Assembly: GCA_964439935.1 (NCBI GenBank)
Contig: CAYTPW010000002.1
Coordinates: forward strand, 124,001 to 188,000
From: JABMQW01 sp964439935
GTDB taxonomy: Bacteria; Fidelibacterota; Marinisomatia; Marinisomatales; TCS56
Direction: 5' to 3'
Length of the DNA: 64,000 bases
Below are positions 36,135-44,652 of this stretch, piece after piece. The stretch's first letter is position 1. Each line of letters starts with the position of its first letter. The notes beneath the pieces were generated by a model. The model ran no database searches. It saw only the letters and a program-made list of their open reading frames with translations, and had not been told where the DNA came from. Both the position numbers and the translations under genes were made by a program.

Positions 36135-37893
36135 AAGTCTTCCGGCACAGGATTCAGCCGAACTCCTGGCAATCCTCGCGCCTGAGGCAGAAGATCCACT
36201 GCCGGAAGAGGATCTTTTACTGATTGAAGATATCCTCAGACAAGCGCCTGTTTTATCAGCTGCCATAGTTGACCAGATTGCCCAACTGTCATTTGTGACG
36301 GAAACGGATCTGGTTGAGATTCAAGCCCTCTCCAGGGCCAACCCCACAAAGGAAAATGAGTTAGCCGGTAATTTAAATCCGGCAACCAGGCTGTTATTGG
36401 AAATGTTATTGACCAGTAATGATACCTCTTTGCCGATCAATTACAATCAATTGATTACATTCCATGATGATGTTCGTTATCGCTGGCGTACCCGTGTGAC
36501 CTGGCCTAAAATGATTCTGGGCCTGAATCTGGAGCGTGATCCCGGTGAGCGGCTGATAGCCGATCATGTTTCCGGTTACCTGGAAGGACGATCAGCCAAA
36601 ATTAACTGGATTATTGGCGATCATCAGATTCTGTATGGTTATGGATTGCATCTATGGCGCTCCACGGCTGGTTTTAAGAGTTATGATACCTATGGTACTG
36701 CCCTGCGCCGGGGACGGGGAATTCAACCTTACCGAACCAGTCATGAAGCTTGGGGATTACGTGGCCTGGCATTACAGAAACATACTGACAGGTCTGAATT
36801 TATTTTTTCGGTCAGTTCAAATTCGCGCGGAGGTGAGATCGACTCCACCGGTTTTCCCCGTATAAATCTGACCGGCCTGCATCTGTCTGATAAGTCGATC
36901 CAGCAGCGAGCGAACCTGCGAGAGTCGGTACTATGCGGTGTTAGCGAAACTCGGTTTGGCCAGACGGCGGTCGGTGTTTCAGCGGCGGCGGCCCACTGGA
37001 ATGACCATAATGAAACCGAAGCCTTGTTTTTCTCCTACTCAATCTATTTGTCACAGGAATTTGAATCAGGGACTGTATTTACGGAATTTACACGTGGTTA
37101 CAATCAGACTAGCGGTTTTATGGGGGGATTGAAACTCACCGGTCAGCGGTTCAGCTATTTTATTTCATTACGATCCTATAGCCCGGGTTTTATTTCGGTG
37201 CGCTCGAATCCGCTTTCCGAATGGTCCGGCAGCCGCAAGAATGAATGGGGCTTTTATCAAGGGATAAGCTTCTTCTGGCAGAATAATAAATTGACCTGTT
37301 ACAGTGATATTTATCATCAATTGGAGCCGGCGGAGGGATTGCTTGATCCATTGCAGGGATCGGAGACAGCCTGGCGCTGGGAGTGGAAAAAAAAGGATCG
37401 TAGATACCGCCTGCAAGGTAAACGTGAACTAAAAAGCATCGAGCGGGGCTATCGCGTTTGGAATCAGGATCTACCAAGCCAGGAAATCAGGGATTTATAT
37501 AAACTCGTCCACTACCGTAATCTTTCGAGCCGCTGGAATTTAAAACTGCAGATTAATTATAGCTGTTATTCGGCCGCTAAGCAGAATTCTTCTGGCTTCG
37601 GTTGGGAGAGCCGGCTACGGTGGGTCGGTTCAGTGGTTGGAATTGAAACGGATTGGGTAAATACCCGGGTAGATGACTTTGACAGCCGCCTGTATTTCTG
37701 GGATCTTAACTTGCCGAATGAAATGCGCAGTCGGGTATATTCCAGATCGGGGAATTATCCAGGATTCAAGGTAGTGCTGGATTTGAAGCAGGACTATCGA
37801 ATATCCGGCAGAATTCGCTGGTTGATTCCCGCCGGGAGGAATTCGGCGGTGGTAGATTATGAAGGTGGGCTCAAGATTGAAGCCGATCTTTGA
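36091..37893 (+). CDS. Outer-membrane protein with helix-hairpin-helix-like N-terminus
   Basis: About 600 residues. Starts are TTG at 36058 (MAITPSPISS...) or GTG at 36091; the second gives a compact signal sequence ending AESLPAQ and is preferred, though both are weak. After the signal an acidic helical region (EEDLLLIEDILRQAPVLSAA, then VDQIAQLSFVTETDLVEIQAL) resembles the helix-hairpin-helix ComEA-like module that opens a known family of FCB barrel proteins. The rest is beta-rich with aromatic strands (IYGYGLHLWRSTAG, split), ending in VVDYEGGLKIEADL. It is coupled to the upstream barrel gene by overlap. I cannot tell whether it handles DNA; the module alone is thin evidence. Confidence 0.6.
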   Translation: MCRSLLLLVLIWPAESLPAQDSAELLAILAPEAEDPLPEEDLLLIEDILRQAPVLSAAIVDQIAQLSFVTETDLVEIQALSRANPTKENELAGNLNPATRLLLEMLLTSNDTSLPINYNQLITFHDDVRYRWRTRVTWPKMILGLNLERDPGERLIADHVSGYLEGRSAKINWIIGDHQILYGYGLHLWRSTAGFKSYDTYGTALRRGRGIQPYRTSHEAWGLRGLALQKHTDRSEFIFSVSSNSRGGEIDSTGFPRINLTGLHLSDKSIQQRANLRESVLCGVSETRFGQTAVGVSAAAAHWNDHNETEALFFSYSIYLSQEFESGTVFTEFTRGYNQTSGFMGGLKLTGQRFSYFISLRSYSPGFISVRSNPLSEWSGSRKNEWGFYQGISFFWQNNKLTCYSDIYHQLEPAEGLLDPLQGSETAWRWEWKKKDRRYRLQGKRELKSIERGYRVWNQDLPSQEIRDLYKLVHYRNLSSRWNLKLQINYSCYSAAKQNSSGFGWESRLRWVGSVVGIETDWVNTRVDDFDSRLYFWDLNLPNEMRSRVYSRSGNYPGFKVVLDLKQDYRISGRIRWLIPAGRNSAVVDYEGGLKIEADL

Positions 37894-37955
37894 AAATCGC
37901 TGATATTGCATTCATATTCTGACAGGGATAATTTTATTACTTATATTCTCGAACT

Positions 37956-39440
37956 ATGACAAAGATATGTAAATACCTACTGGCTGTCCTGTTGGTTCAA
38001 TCCCTGCTGCTGGCAGTCCCGATCAGGGTACTGTATCGTACCGATATGCGCCAGGATAAACTCAAGACACTGGATCGCGGTCCAGGCACCTATTTTTCGA
38101 CGGTGGACCTGGCCCGTATCCTGTCCTGTCGCTATTATGTTAATCCTGAGCGTCAGAAAATTGTGCTGTATATAACCAATCACCGAGTCAAAATATCGGC
38201 CAAGTCAAGCTATGTGATCATTGATGATCAAGTGTTTCAAATGCCCATGCATACCAAAGTTATTGGTGATGACGTATATGTTCCCGCTGAAGCTTTTTTT
38301 GCTATTTTGAATAGCACTGTTATTCCAGGATTGACCTATAACTCCGGTCGCCAGATGCTCGATATAGATGTTGTGAATTTCAATATAACCGGGCTGAAAA
38401 TTGAGGACAAGGCCAATGGGACGATTTTGCGCCTGCAGACCAAGGATCATTTTCAGGATGGTAATATCAGTTCATTTGTTCATGAAAACGGTTGGTTCTA
38501 TCTGACGGTGGCCGGCGGGATAGCCGACTCGACGGCGATAGTCAGGGCGGATTACGGGCGCACTGTCCGACGGATTTTAATTGATCAGCTGGATGAATCG
38601 GTTCAGTTGGCTTTTCAACTGCGCCCTAAGATCGAAAGTCAGGAAGTATACCAGAATCGCGACCCGGTGGAGATTGTTGCTACCCTGCGCACTCCTGTCG
38701 TAGATAGTATGGCACGCCTGAAGGGCCTTCGTGACCGCTGGTATCTTGATACGGTTGTGCTGGATGCCGGTCATGGTGGTAAAGATGGCGGCAGCGTCGG
38801 CCGAGGTAAAACCAAAGAAAAAGACATTACACTGGATATCGTAAAACGGCTCGGACTCCTGCTGGAGAAAAATACCAATATCCGTGTTATCTATACTCGT
38901 GATGAAGATGTATTTATTCCAATCTCAAAGCGGACTAAGATTGCAAATTCCGCCAATGGCAAGGTATTTGTCAGTGTTCACGTGAACGCATCTTCAAACC
39001 GTAAAATACGTGGTTTTGAGACCTATCTGCTGCGACCTGGTAAAACGGCCGATGCAATTGAAGTTGCCACCCGTGAAAATGAAGTCATTAAGCTGGAAGA
39101 ACAGGAAAATCATTATTCTGATTTGAGCGGCGAAGCACTGATTATGGCCACCATGGCCCAAAGTGCTTTCATGAAGGAAAGTGAAGAGCTGGCGGCCACA
39201 ATCCAAGATGAAATGGCAAAGCGGATAAAAACACCTAACCGTGGAGTTAAACAGGCCGGCTTCTATGTTTTAATTGGGGCCAGCATGCCCAATGTATTAG
39301 TAGAAGCTGGTTTTTTATCCAATTCTCAGGATGAGAAGATGTTGAAGAAATCTTCGCACCGGCAAAAAATTGCACAATCCATTTATCAAGCGATTATTAC
39401 ATTTAAAAACTCACGGGAAAAGGTATTGGCCAAAGGTTAA
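37956..39440 (+). CDS. N-acetylmuramoyl-L-alanine amidase
   Basis: 494 residues. The signal sequence is about 1-20 (LLAVLLVQSLLLAVP). Residues of about 25-130 form a copper amine oxidase-like N domain (VYVPAEAFFAILN), then a beta-rich AMIN-like region, then an Amidase_3 domain from about 260. The zinc ligands and catalytic residues are visible: VLDAGHGGKDGG (His), KEKDITLD (Glu), VFVSVHVNASSN (His) and LVEAGFLSN (catalytic Glu, about 446-454). The enzyme cleaves the amide bond between MurNAc and L-alanine in peptidoglycan at division or remodelling. It probably forms an operon with the next gene or stands alone; folC starts 59 bases later. Confidence 0.93.
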   Translation: MTKICKYLLAVLLVQSLLLAVPIRVLYRTDMRQDKLKTLDRGPGTYFSTVDLARILSCRYYVNPERQKIVLYITNHRVKISAKSSYVIIDDQVFQMPMHTKVIGDDVYVPAEAFFAILNSTVIPGLTYNSGRQMLDIDVVNFNITGLKIEDKANGTILRLQTKDHFQDGNISSFVHENGWFYLTVAGGIADSTAIVRADYGRTVRRILIDQLDESVQLAFQLRPKIESQEVYQNRDPVEIVATLRTPVVDSMARLKGLRDRWYLDTVVLDAGHGGKDGGSVGRGKTKEKDITLDIVKRLGLLLEKNTNIRVIYTRDEDVFIPISKRTKIANSANGKVFVSVHVNASSNRKIRGFETYLLRPGKTADAIEVATRENEVIKLEEQENHYSDLSGEALIMATMAQSAFMKESEELAATIQDEMAKRIKTPNRGVKQAGFYVLIGASMPNVLVEAGFLSNSQDEKMLKKSSHRQKIAQSIYQAIITFKNSREKVLAKG

Positions 39441-39499
39441 TACCGAATTCAGATTTAGCACCTAAAAAATGCATTGATATATTTTACCCAAGCTTTAGC

Positions 39500-40777
39500 A
39501 TGAGCGAAAGCGCTAACAGCATTCATTCACACCTGAACTGGTTGTACGGCCTGCAGCGCCGTGGTATAAAGGTGGGCCTGCAGCATACCCGGGATCTGTT
39601 GATCAGTTGCGGTGATCCACAAAATGACTTTCCCGCTATCCACTTGGCCGGGACTAACGGTAAAGGATCCACCGCTGCCATGATTGCGGCAATTTTAAAA
39701 GCTGCCGGTTACAGGGTCGGGCTATATTCCTCGCCCCACCTGATCCATTTTAATGAACGGATCAGAATCAATGGAAAACCAATTAGTGACCAAGCGATAG
39801 TCGAATTCAGCTCTGCCTACCGGGTGGAAATTGATCGTATTGAATCGACTTTTTTCGAAGCAACCACTGCATTGGCATTGTGGTATTTTGCCCGGAAAAA
39901 AGTCGATGTAGCCGTCGTCGAAACCGGTCTTGGAGGACGGCTCGACTCCACCAATATTCTTAAACCGGTGGTTACGATTATTACACCGGTTGACCTGGAT
40001 CATACAGAATTACTGGGCAGCAATATCAATAAGATTGCGGTTGAAAAAGCAGGTATCATTAAGTCGGACACACCCTTGATCCTGGCCCCGCAAGTCGATC
40101 CTGCTGCGGAGATTATCCGGCGGAAAGCAACAGCTGTTGGTGCGCCAATAGTAGCGGTTGAAATCTCCCCGGCAAAAATCAAGCTGACACTTAATAAGGG
40201 GACCGAATTTCGGTGGCGCGACGAACCATATTTAACCGCCCTTTTGGGACGCCATCAAGCTACCAATGCTGTCGCAGCCCTGGAAGCGGTAAACTCCTTT
40301 GACCCGCAAATCACTGCCGCTGATTGTCGATCAGGTTTGGCGCTGGTCCGGTGGCCGGGGCGCCTGCAGCTGCTTAGAGCAAAACCACCGGTATTTTACG
40401 ATGTTGCCCACAATCAACATGGTGTCAGAAGGGTATTGGCCGAAATTTCAGATCTTTTCAATCAACCACCGGTCGGAGTTCTGGCCCTGAAGGCCGATAA
40501 AGAATTGAGTCCGCTGGCGGAAGCATTAAAAGGGCGTTTTTATCGACTAATTGCAACCACGGTGCCGGAAGCGGGTTTAATGACGGCCGCAGACCTGGGA
40601 CGTCGTCTGCGTATAGAAGGTGTCCAGTGTGAAGTCCTACCCCAAATGAGTGCTGCGGTAAATGAACTGGATCAGGATAAAACCGGCCGCAGGCCCTGGT
40701 TGTTTTTCGGCAGTCATTATATAGCCAAATTGATTTTCTGGAATTTTGATTTTTCCTTTGAGTCAGGTGTTATTTAA
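39500..40777 (+). CDS. folC: Dihydrofolate synthase / folylpolyglutamate synthase
   Basis: 425 residues. The Mur-ligase-like fold starts with HLAGTNGKGSTAAMIAAIL (about 49-67, ATP-binding P-loop), GLYSSPHLIHFNERIRING (about 73-91, folate loop), VVETGLGGRLDSTNIL and VTIITPVDLDHTELLGSN. The C-terminal domain ends with LLRAKPPVFYDVAHNQHGVR. It adds glutamate to dihydropteroate and folates with ATP. The length and motif order match the family. Substrate preference (dihydropteroate, folate or both) cannot be read from the sequence. Confidence 0.93.
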   Translation: MSESANSIHSHLNWLYGLQRRGIKVGLQHTRDLLISCGDPQNDFPAIHLAGTNGKGSTAAMIAAILKAAGYRVGLYSSPHLIHFNERIRINGKPISDQAIVEFSSAYRVEIDRIESTFFEATTALALWYFARKKVDVAVVETGLGGRLDSTNILKPVVTIITPVDLDHTELLGSNINKIAVEKAGIIKSDTPLILAPQVDPAAEIIRRKATAVGAPIVAVEISPAKIKLTLNKGTEFRWRDEPYLTALLGRHQATNAVAALEAVNSFDPQITAADCRSGLALVRWPGRLQLLRAKPPVFYDVAHNQHGVRRVLAEISDLFNQPPVGVLALKADKELSPLAEALKGRFYRLIATTVPEAGLMTAADLGRRLRIEGVQCEVLPQMSAAVNELDQDKTGRRPWLFFGSHYIAKLIFWNFDFSFESGVI

Positions 40778-40862
40778 TGTAACTTGTATACTCAGATTTT
40801 AGTTACCGGCAACAGTTTTTTTCTGTAGATAATCTAATAAAACCACACAAAAGGAAATCCGC

Positions 40863-42110
40863 ATGGATGTTAATGAACTCCAGGCATTGAAAATTAAAGA
40901 CCTGACTAAACTTGCCCAAGAACTTAAAGTGCAGGGTTATTCCGGTAGCCGTAAGCAGGAATTGATTGTAAAAATACTGGAAGCCCAGGAAGTTAAAGAA
41001 GAAGCTGTAAAAGCTAGGGGCGTGTTGGAAGTTCTGCCAGACGGTTACGGGTTTCTGCGCAGTCCCGATTATAATTACTTGCCGGGCCCGGATGATATTT
41101 ATGTCAGTCCCTCGCAGATTAAACGGTTTGGCCTGAGGACCGGTCACCTGATCAGCGGAGAAATTCGGCCGCCAAAAGAGAAAGAACGATTTTATGCCCT
41201 GCTGAAGGTGGATTCGGTCAATGGTTTACTGCCGGAACAGATCAAACAGGCCATCCTGTTCGATAATTACGTACCCTGCCATCCCGAAGAACGCTTCAAC
41301 CTGGAATTTGATCTGAAAGATCTTTCCACACGGATCCTGGATTTATTCGCCCCGGTTGGAAAAGGACAGCGGGCTCTGATCGTTGCCCAGCCTAAAACCG
41401 GAAAAACTATTCTACTGCAGAAAATTGCCAATGCAATCCGTAAAAACCACCCCGATACGGAAATGATCGTTCTGCTGATTGACGAACGACCTGAGGAAGT
41501 GACCGATATGAAGCGGCATGTGGATGCCGAGGTTGTCAGCTCCACTTTCGATGAACCACCGGAACGCCACGTCAATGTAGCCGATATGGCCCTTAAAAAA
41601 GCCCGACGGATGGTCGAATTCGGTAAAGATGTTGTCATTTTGTTGGACAGTATTACCCGCCTGGCCCGGGCGCATAATGCAGTCATTCCTCACAGCGGAA
41701 AAATTATGTCGGGTGGAATCGATTCCAATGCCCTGAAAAAACCGAAACAATTTTTAGGCGCAGCCCGTAATATGGAAGATGGTGGCAGCCTGACGATTGT
41801 TGCTACCGCTTTGATCGACACCGGCAGCCGGATGGATGATGTAATATTCGAAGAATTTAAGGGAACCGGTAATATGGAATTGGTGCTCGACCGACGCCTT
41901 AGCGATCGCAGGATTTACCCTTCATTTGATTTAATTCGCTCCGGAACTCGCAAGGAAGAGTTGCTTTTAACAAAAAAAGAGTTGGCTCGTTTGTGGATTT
42001 TGCGCAAATTACTCAATGAGATGACTGTCATTGAAGCCATGGAGTTCCTGCAGGAACGCATGAAGCGGACGAAAACAAATGAAGAGTTTCTCAATACAAT
42101 GAGTCAGTAA
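40863..42110 (+). CDS. rho: Transcription termination factor Rho
   Basis: 415 residues. An N-terminal Rho_N helical domain (1-48) precedes a cold-shock-like RNA-binding domain (about 50-120, RGVLEVLPDGYGFLRS). The ATPase core has a P-loop QPKTGKT (176-182), Walker B VVILLDSITRLARAH (about 258-272), the Q-loop region MSGGIDSNALKKP and the R-loop area. Rho is the hexameric RNA helicase that ends transcription at rut sites. The ribosome site AAAAGGAAAT lies just before the ATG. Two perfect octamer repeats lie directly after its stop, and the Cas6b-like gene follows after 52 bases, probably in the same transcription unit. Confidence 0.96.
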   Translation: MDVNELQALKIKDLTKLAQELKVQGYSGSRKQELIVKILEAQEVKEEAVKARGVLEVLPDGYGFLRSPDYNYLPGPDDIYVSPSQIKRFGLRTGHLISGEIRPPKEKERFYALLKVDSVNGLLPEQIKQAILFDNYVPCHPEERFNLEFDLKDLSTRILDLFAPVGKGQRALIVAQPKTGKTILLQKIANAIRKNHPDTEMIVLLIDERPEEVTDMKRHVDAEVVSSTFDEPPERHVNVADMALKKARRMVEFGKDVVILLDSITRLARAHNAVIPHSGKIMSGGIDSNALKKPKQFLGAARNMEDGGSLTIVATALIDTGSRMDDVIFEEFKGTGNMELVLDRRLSDRRIYPSFDLIRSGTRKEELLLTKKELARLWILRKLLNEMTVIEAMEFLQERMKRTKTNEEFLNTMSQ

Positions 42111-42111
42111 T

Positions 42112-42135
42112 AGCCAGTTAGCCAGTTAGTCTGTT
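42112..42135 (+). repeat. Tandem octamer repeat between rho and the Cas6b-like gene
   Basis: AGCCAGTT occurs twice in perfect tandem (42112-42119 and 42120-42127), followed by a degenerate third copy AGTCTGTT (42128-42135). It begins 2 bases after the rho stop. Eight-base periodicity may simply be slippage, or it could be a binding site. Confidence 0.7.
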
Positions 42136-42162
42136 TGTAATTAATTATAGCGAGGTGTAGCA

Positions 42163-43173
42163 ATGGAATCTTCATATCCTACAGTTAAAACTGTAACACT
42201 GAAGGTTATAACCGATAAACCAGTGAAGAAAACACCGTATCAGGTTAAAGGTGTTTTCATGCGCCAGTATCCCGACGAAGAATTGATTCCTTTATTAGAT
42301 GGCAGATACCGTGATCAGTTTCTATATCCGCGGGTGCAGGTTAAAATTCTGAATGAACAAATCTATATTGTCGGTATCAATGAGGGGGTGGATCCGATTT
42401 TAGCGATTGTCGATAAATTTGATTTCCTGGATTTTGGCAATATAACATTCCAGGTCCTGGACGTTGATGTCGATCAGCATGATGACCTGTTTCAGCCAAT
42501 TTCCCGCATGATCCGTTACCGTTTCATTACACCCTGGGTAGCCTTGAATCAAACCACCGGAATCCGGTACCGGTATCTCAACAGCATGGAAAAAATGAAT
42601 TACCTGAGCCGGCTGCTGAGCCAGAATATTGTATTTCTGGCCCGGGAAATGGGTATGGAACTGGAAGAAAAAGTATTTACCAAATTAAGTCTTAGTTCCC
42701 TGTTCCCCAAGACAGTTGACGAAACTTATTGGGGAGCCTTTACCGGTGAATTCCGAACCAATTTTCTGCTGCCGAATTATCTCGGCGTGGGTAATGGAAT
42801 TACCCGTGGATATGGAGCTATCTACGGATTGTATAATCCGGCCATGTTTTCTTTTGATGAGAGTTCCATCAAGGATGATATACCGGCGGAAGATTCGGAG
42901 AAAGTTGACGAACCAGCAATGGAAATGGGCGCCGATGAAGGTGTTGGCATGGCCGATGTGCCGAAGCCACGGGGAAAGAAAAAAACCACCGCGCCGCGAC
43001 CTCGCAAACGGGTATCTACCCGTAAGGTCCTGACCGAAGAGTTCAATATTGAAGATGAGCCCAAACCACCGCCACCGCGGCGCCGGACCAGGACCAAACC
43101 CCAAAAACCTGATGGTGATGATGAGTCGCGTTTCAATACCGAAGAATATCATAAAAAACGCCATGAGTGGTAG
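42163..43173 (+). CDS. Cas6b-like RAMP protein with basic, proline-rich C-terminal tail
   Basis: 336 residues. N-terminal half: YQVKGVFMRQYP (26-37), then LYPRVQVKILNEQIYIVGIN (54-73) and EGVDPI. This block resembles the start of Cas6b-type proteins, where relatives have L-R-G-x-F and YPLIQYK-x-x-G-x-x-x-IVGI-x-EG. C-terminal half: FRTNFLLPNYLGVGNGITRG (197-216) then YGAI, the glycine-rich loop that binds RNA in RAMP folds. Cas6 proteins cut CRISPR repeats in pre-crRNA; many use a histidine. Here only three His exist (106, 330 and 334), and the last two are in the tail, so cutting activity is doubtful. Residues of about 226-336 are acidic first, then rich in Lys, Arg and Pro (KKKTTAPRPRKR, PPPPRRRTRTKP), and look disordered. 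No CRISPR array or cas gene is seen. The ribosome site GAGGTG lies 6 bases upstream. Neighbours are rho and rpmE. Confidence 0.68.
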   Translation: MESSYPTVKTVTLKVITDKPVKKTPYQVKGVFMRQYPDEELIPLLDGRYRDQFLYPRVQVKILNEQIYIVGINEGVDPILAIVDKFDFLDFGNITFQVLDVDVDQHDDLFQPISRMIRYRFITPWVALNQTTGIRYRYLNSMEKMNYLSRLLSQNIVFLAREMGMELEEKVFTKLSLSSLFPKTVDETYWGAFTGEFRTNFLLPNYLGVGNGITRGYGAIYGLYNPAMFSFDESSIKDDIPAEDSEKVDEPAMEMGADEGVGMADVPKPRGKKKTTAPRPRKRVSTRKVLTEEFNIEDEPKPPPPRRRTRTKPQKPDGDDESRFNTEEYHKKRHEW

Positions 43174-43177
43174 AATC

Positions 43178-44374
43178 ATGTCACCGATCAGCATCAGTGA
43201 ACGTATCCAAAAGATAAAACCATCTTTTACATTGGAGATGGCCGCCAAAGCAGCGGACCTGCGTTCACAGGGGGTGGACGTAATCAATTTCAGTGTTGGT
43301 GAACCGGATTTCAACACACCGGATAATATCATTGCCGCTGCGAAACAGGCCATGGATGACGGTTTTACCAAGTACACGGCCGGGGCGGGAATGCCTCAAT
43401 TAAGGCAGGCAATTTGTGAAAAACTGGCCCGGGAAAACGGAATTGACGCTACACCGGATCAGATCGTTGTGTCAAATGGCGAGAAGCACAGCCTGTACAA
43501 CGCCTGCCAGACTATGTTCCAAGAGCGGGACCAGGTCATTATATTTAAGCCGTACTGGGTTTCATTCCCGGAATTCGTCAGTTTGGCGGACGCTGAGGCG
43601 GTGTTCGTAAAAACAGTGCCGGGCCAGCGTTTCGAACCGGATTTTGAAGATTTACTGGCGAAGATAACTGATCAGACCAGCGGCGTTATAATTAATACAC
43701 CGTCTAATCCGAGCGGCGGTGTTTGGTCTGATGCTGCCGTGCGGCGCCTCCTGGAACTGGCCGCCAAACATGATTGGACGGTAATCGCCGATGAATGTTA
43801 CGAACGTCTGGTATACGGCAATCAATTCGTGAGTGCCGCTACTTTAAATCAGGCCGGTGCCCGGCTAATTACCTGCATGAGCCTTTCGAAAACTTATGCC
43901 ATGACCGGCTGGCGAATTGGTTATTCCCACTCCGATCCAGCGATCGCCAAGGCAATGGCTAAATTCCAGGGTCAGGCTACTTCCTGTCCCAATTCGATCG
44001 GACAGAAAGCAGCAATTGAGGCACTGACCGGAGACCAGTCAGCGGTGGAAGAAATGCGCCAGACCTTTCATGAGCGACGCGACCTGATGGTAAAACTGTT
44101 GAATGAAATTCCCGAAGTCAATTGTGCATTACCAGGCGGAGCATTTTACGCTTTTCCCGATCTGTCGGCTTATCTCGGTAAAAAAGCGGATGGCAAAGAA
44201 CTTAAGGATTCATTTGACATTGGTAATTACCTGTTAGAGAAAGCCCAGGTTGTAACCGTCCCCGGCGATGGTTTTGGATCTCCGGGTCATATTCGTTTTT
44301 CCTTTGCCACAAATCTGGATAATATTCGCGAAGGCATCCAGCGTATTACTAAAATATTACAAGAATTAGAATAG
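43178..44374 (+). CDS. Pyridoxal-phosphate aminotransferase, aspartate aminotransferase-like
   Basis: About 398 residues from the ATG at 43178 (MSPISISERIQKIKP); an ATG at 43163 overlaps the upstream gene and is the alternative. Fold type I features: FSVGEPDFNTP (about 40-50), YTAGAGMPQLRQAI, NTPSNPSGGVW (about 177-187), ADECYERLVY and MSLSKTYAMTGWRIGYSHSD (about 235-254), where the Lys of SLSKT forms the PLP aldimine. Class I AspAT/prephenate aminotransferases share this pattern; the natural substrate could be aspartate or prephenate. It transfers the amino group to 2-oxoglutarate. Ribosomal protein L31 follows 9 bases later. Confidence 0.92.
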   Translation: MSPISISERIQKIKPSFTLEMAAKAADLRSQGVDVINFSVGEPDFNTPDNIIAAAKQAMDDGFTKYTAGAGMPQLRQAICEKLARENGIDATPDQIVVSNGEKHSLYNACQTMFQERDQVIIFKPYWVSFPEFVSLADAEAVFVKTVPGQRFEPDFEDLLAKITDQTSGVIINTPSNPSGGVWSDAAVRRLLELAAKHDWTVIADECYERLVYGNQFVSAATLNQAGARLITCMSLSKTYAMTGWRIGYSHSDPAIAKAMAKFQGQATSCPNSIGQKAAIEALTGDQSAVEEMRQTFHERRDLMVKLLNEIPEVNCALPGGAFYAFPDLSAYLGKKADGKELKDSFDIGNYLLEKAQVVTVPGDGFGSPGHIRFSFATNLDNIREGIQRITKILQELE

Positions 44375-44383
44375 GAGTCTGCG

Positions 44384-44590
44384 ATGAAGAAAGCTATTCA
44401 TCCCAAATATACCCTCGGTAAAGTTACCTGCGCCTGTGGTAACAGTTTTCAGGTTTACAATACAATTGGCGATCAGAAGATTGAGATCTGCTCGGCCTGT
44501 CATCCATTTTTCACCGGCAAACAGAAACTGGTTGACACTGCCGGCCGAATTGAAAAATTCCAACGGAAATACAAACAGAAAACTCAGTAA
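44384..44590 (+). CDS. rpmE: Ribosomal protein L31 (zinc-binding type)
   Basis: 68 residues. MKKAIHPKYTLGKVTCACGN at the N-terminus, EICSACHPFFTGKQKLVDTA in the middle and a basic tail give the standard L31 pattern. Cysteines at 16, 18, 36 and 39 form the zinc site of the C+ form, which is the zinc-replete version. It sits on the large ribosomal subunit at the 30S contact. A terminator-like hairpin follows the stop, and the DUF1385 and prfA genes come next, a gene order (rpmE, DUF1385, prfA, prmC) known from many bacteria. Confidence 0.97.
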   Translation: MKKAIHPKYTLGKVTCACGNSFQVYNTIGDQKIEICSACHPFFTGKQKLVDTAGRIEKFQRKYKQKTQ

Positions 44591-44606
44591 CCATAATTAA
44601 AAGACC

Positions 44607-44650
44607 AATGGCTTCTCACCGTATGCTCAGTTGAGAAGCCATTTCTATAT
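44607..44650 (+). terminator. Rho-independent terminator after rpmE
   Basis: A 12-bp perfect stem, AATGGCTTCTCA (44607-44618) with TGAGAAGCCATT (44632-44643), has a 13-base loop and a weak T-rich run after it (TCTATATCT). The stem ends about 10 bases before the next start codon. It lies 17 bases past the rpmE stop and probably lowers read-through into the DUF1385 gene rather than stopping it fully. Confidence 0.75.
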
Positions 44651-44652
44651 CT

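Noticed and set aside
42685..43377. 230-codon minus-strand frame opposite the Cas6b-like gene and aminotransferase
   Set aside because: It spans the junction of two well-supported genes on the other strand and lacks a ribosome site and any domain.
42000..44400. Search for a CRISPR array or cas genes near the Cas6b-like gene
   Set aside because: No spaced direct repeats of 20-40 bases and no other cas-like proteins are visible around it or in the gaps elsewhere in the window.
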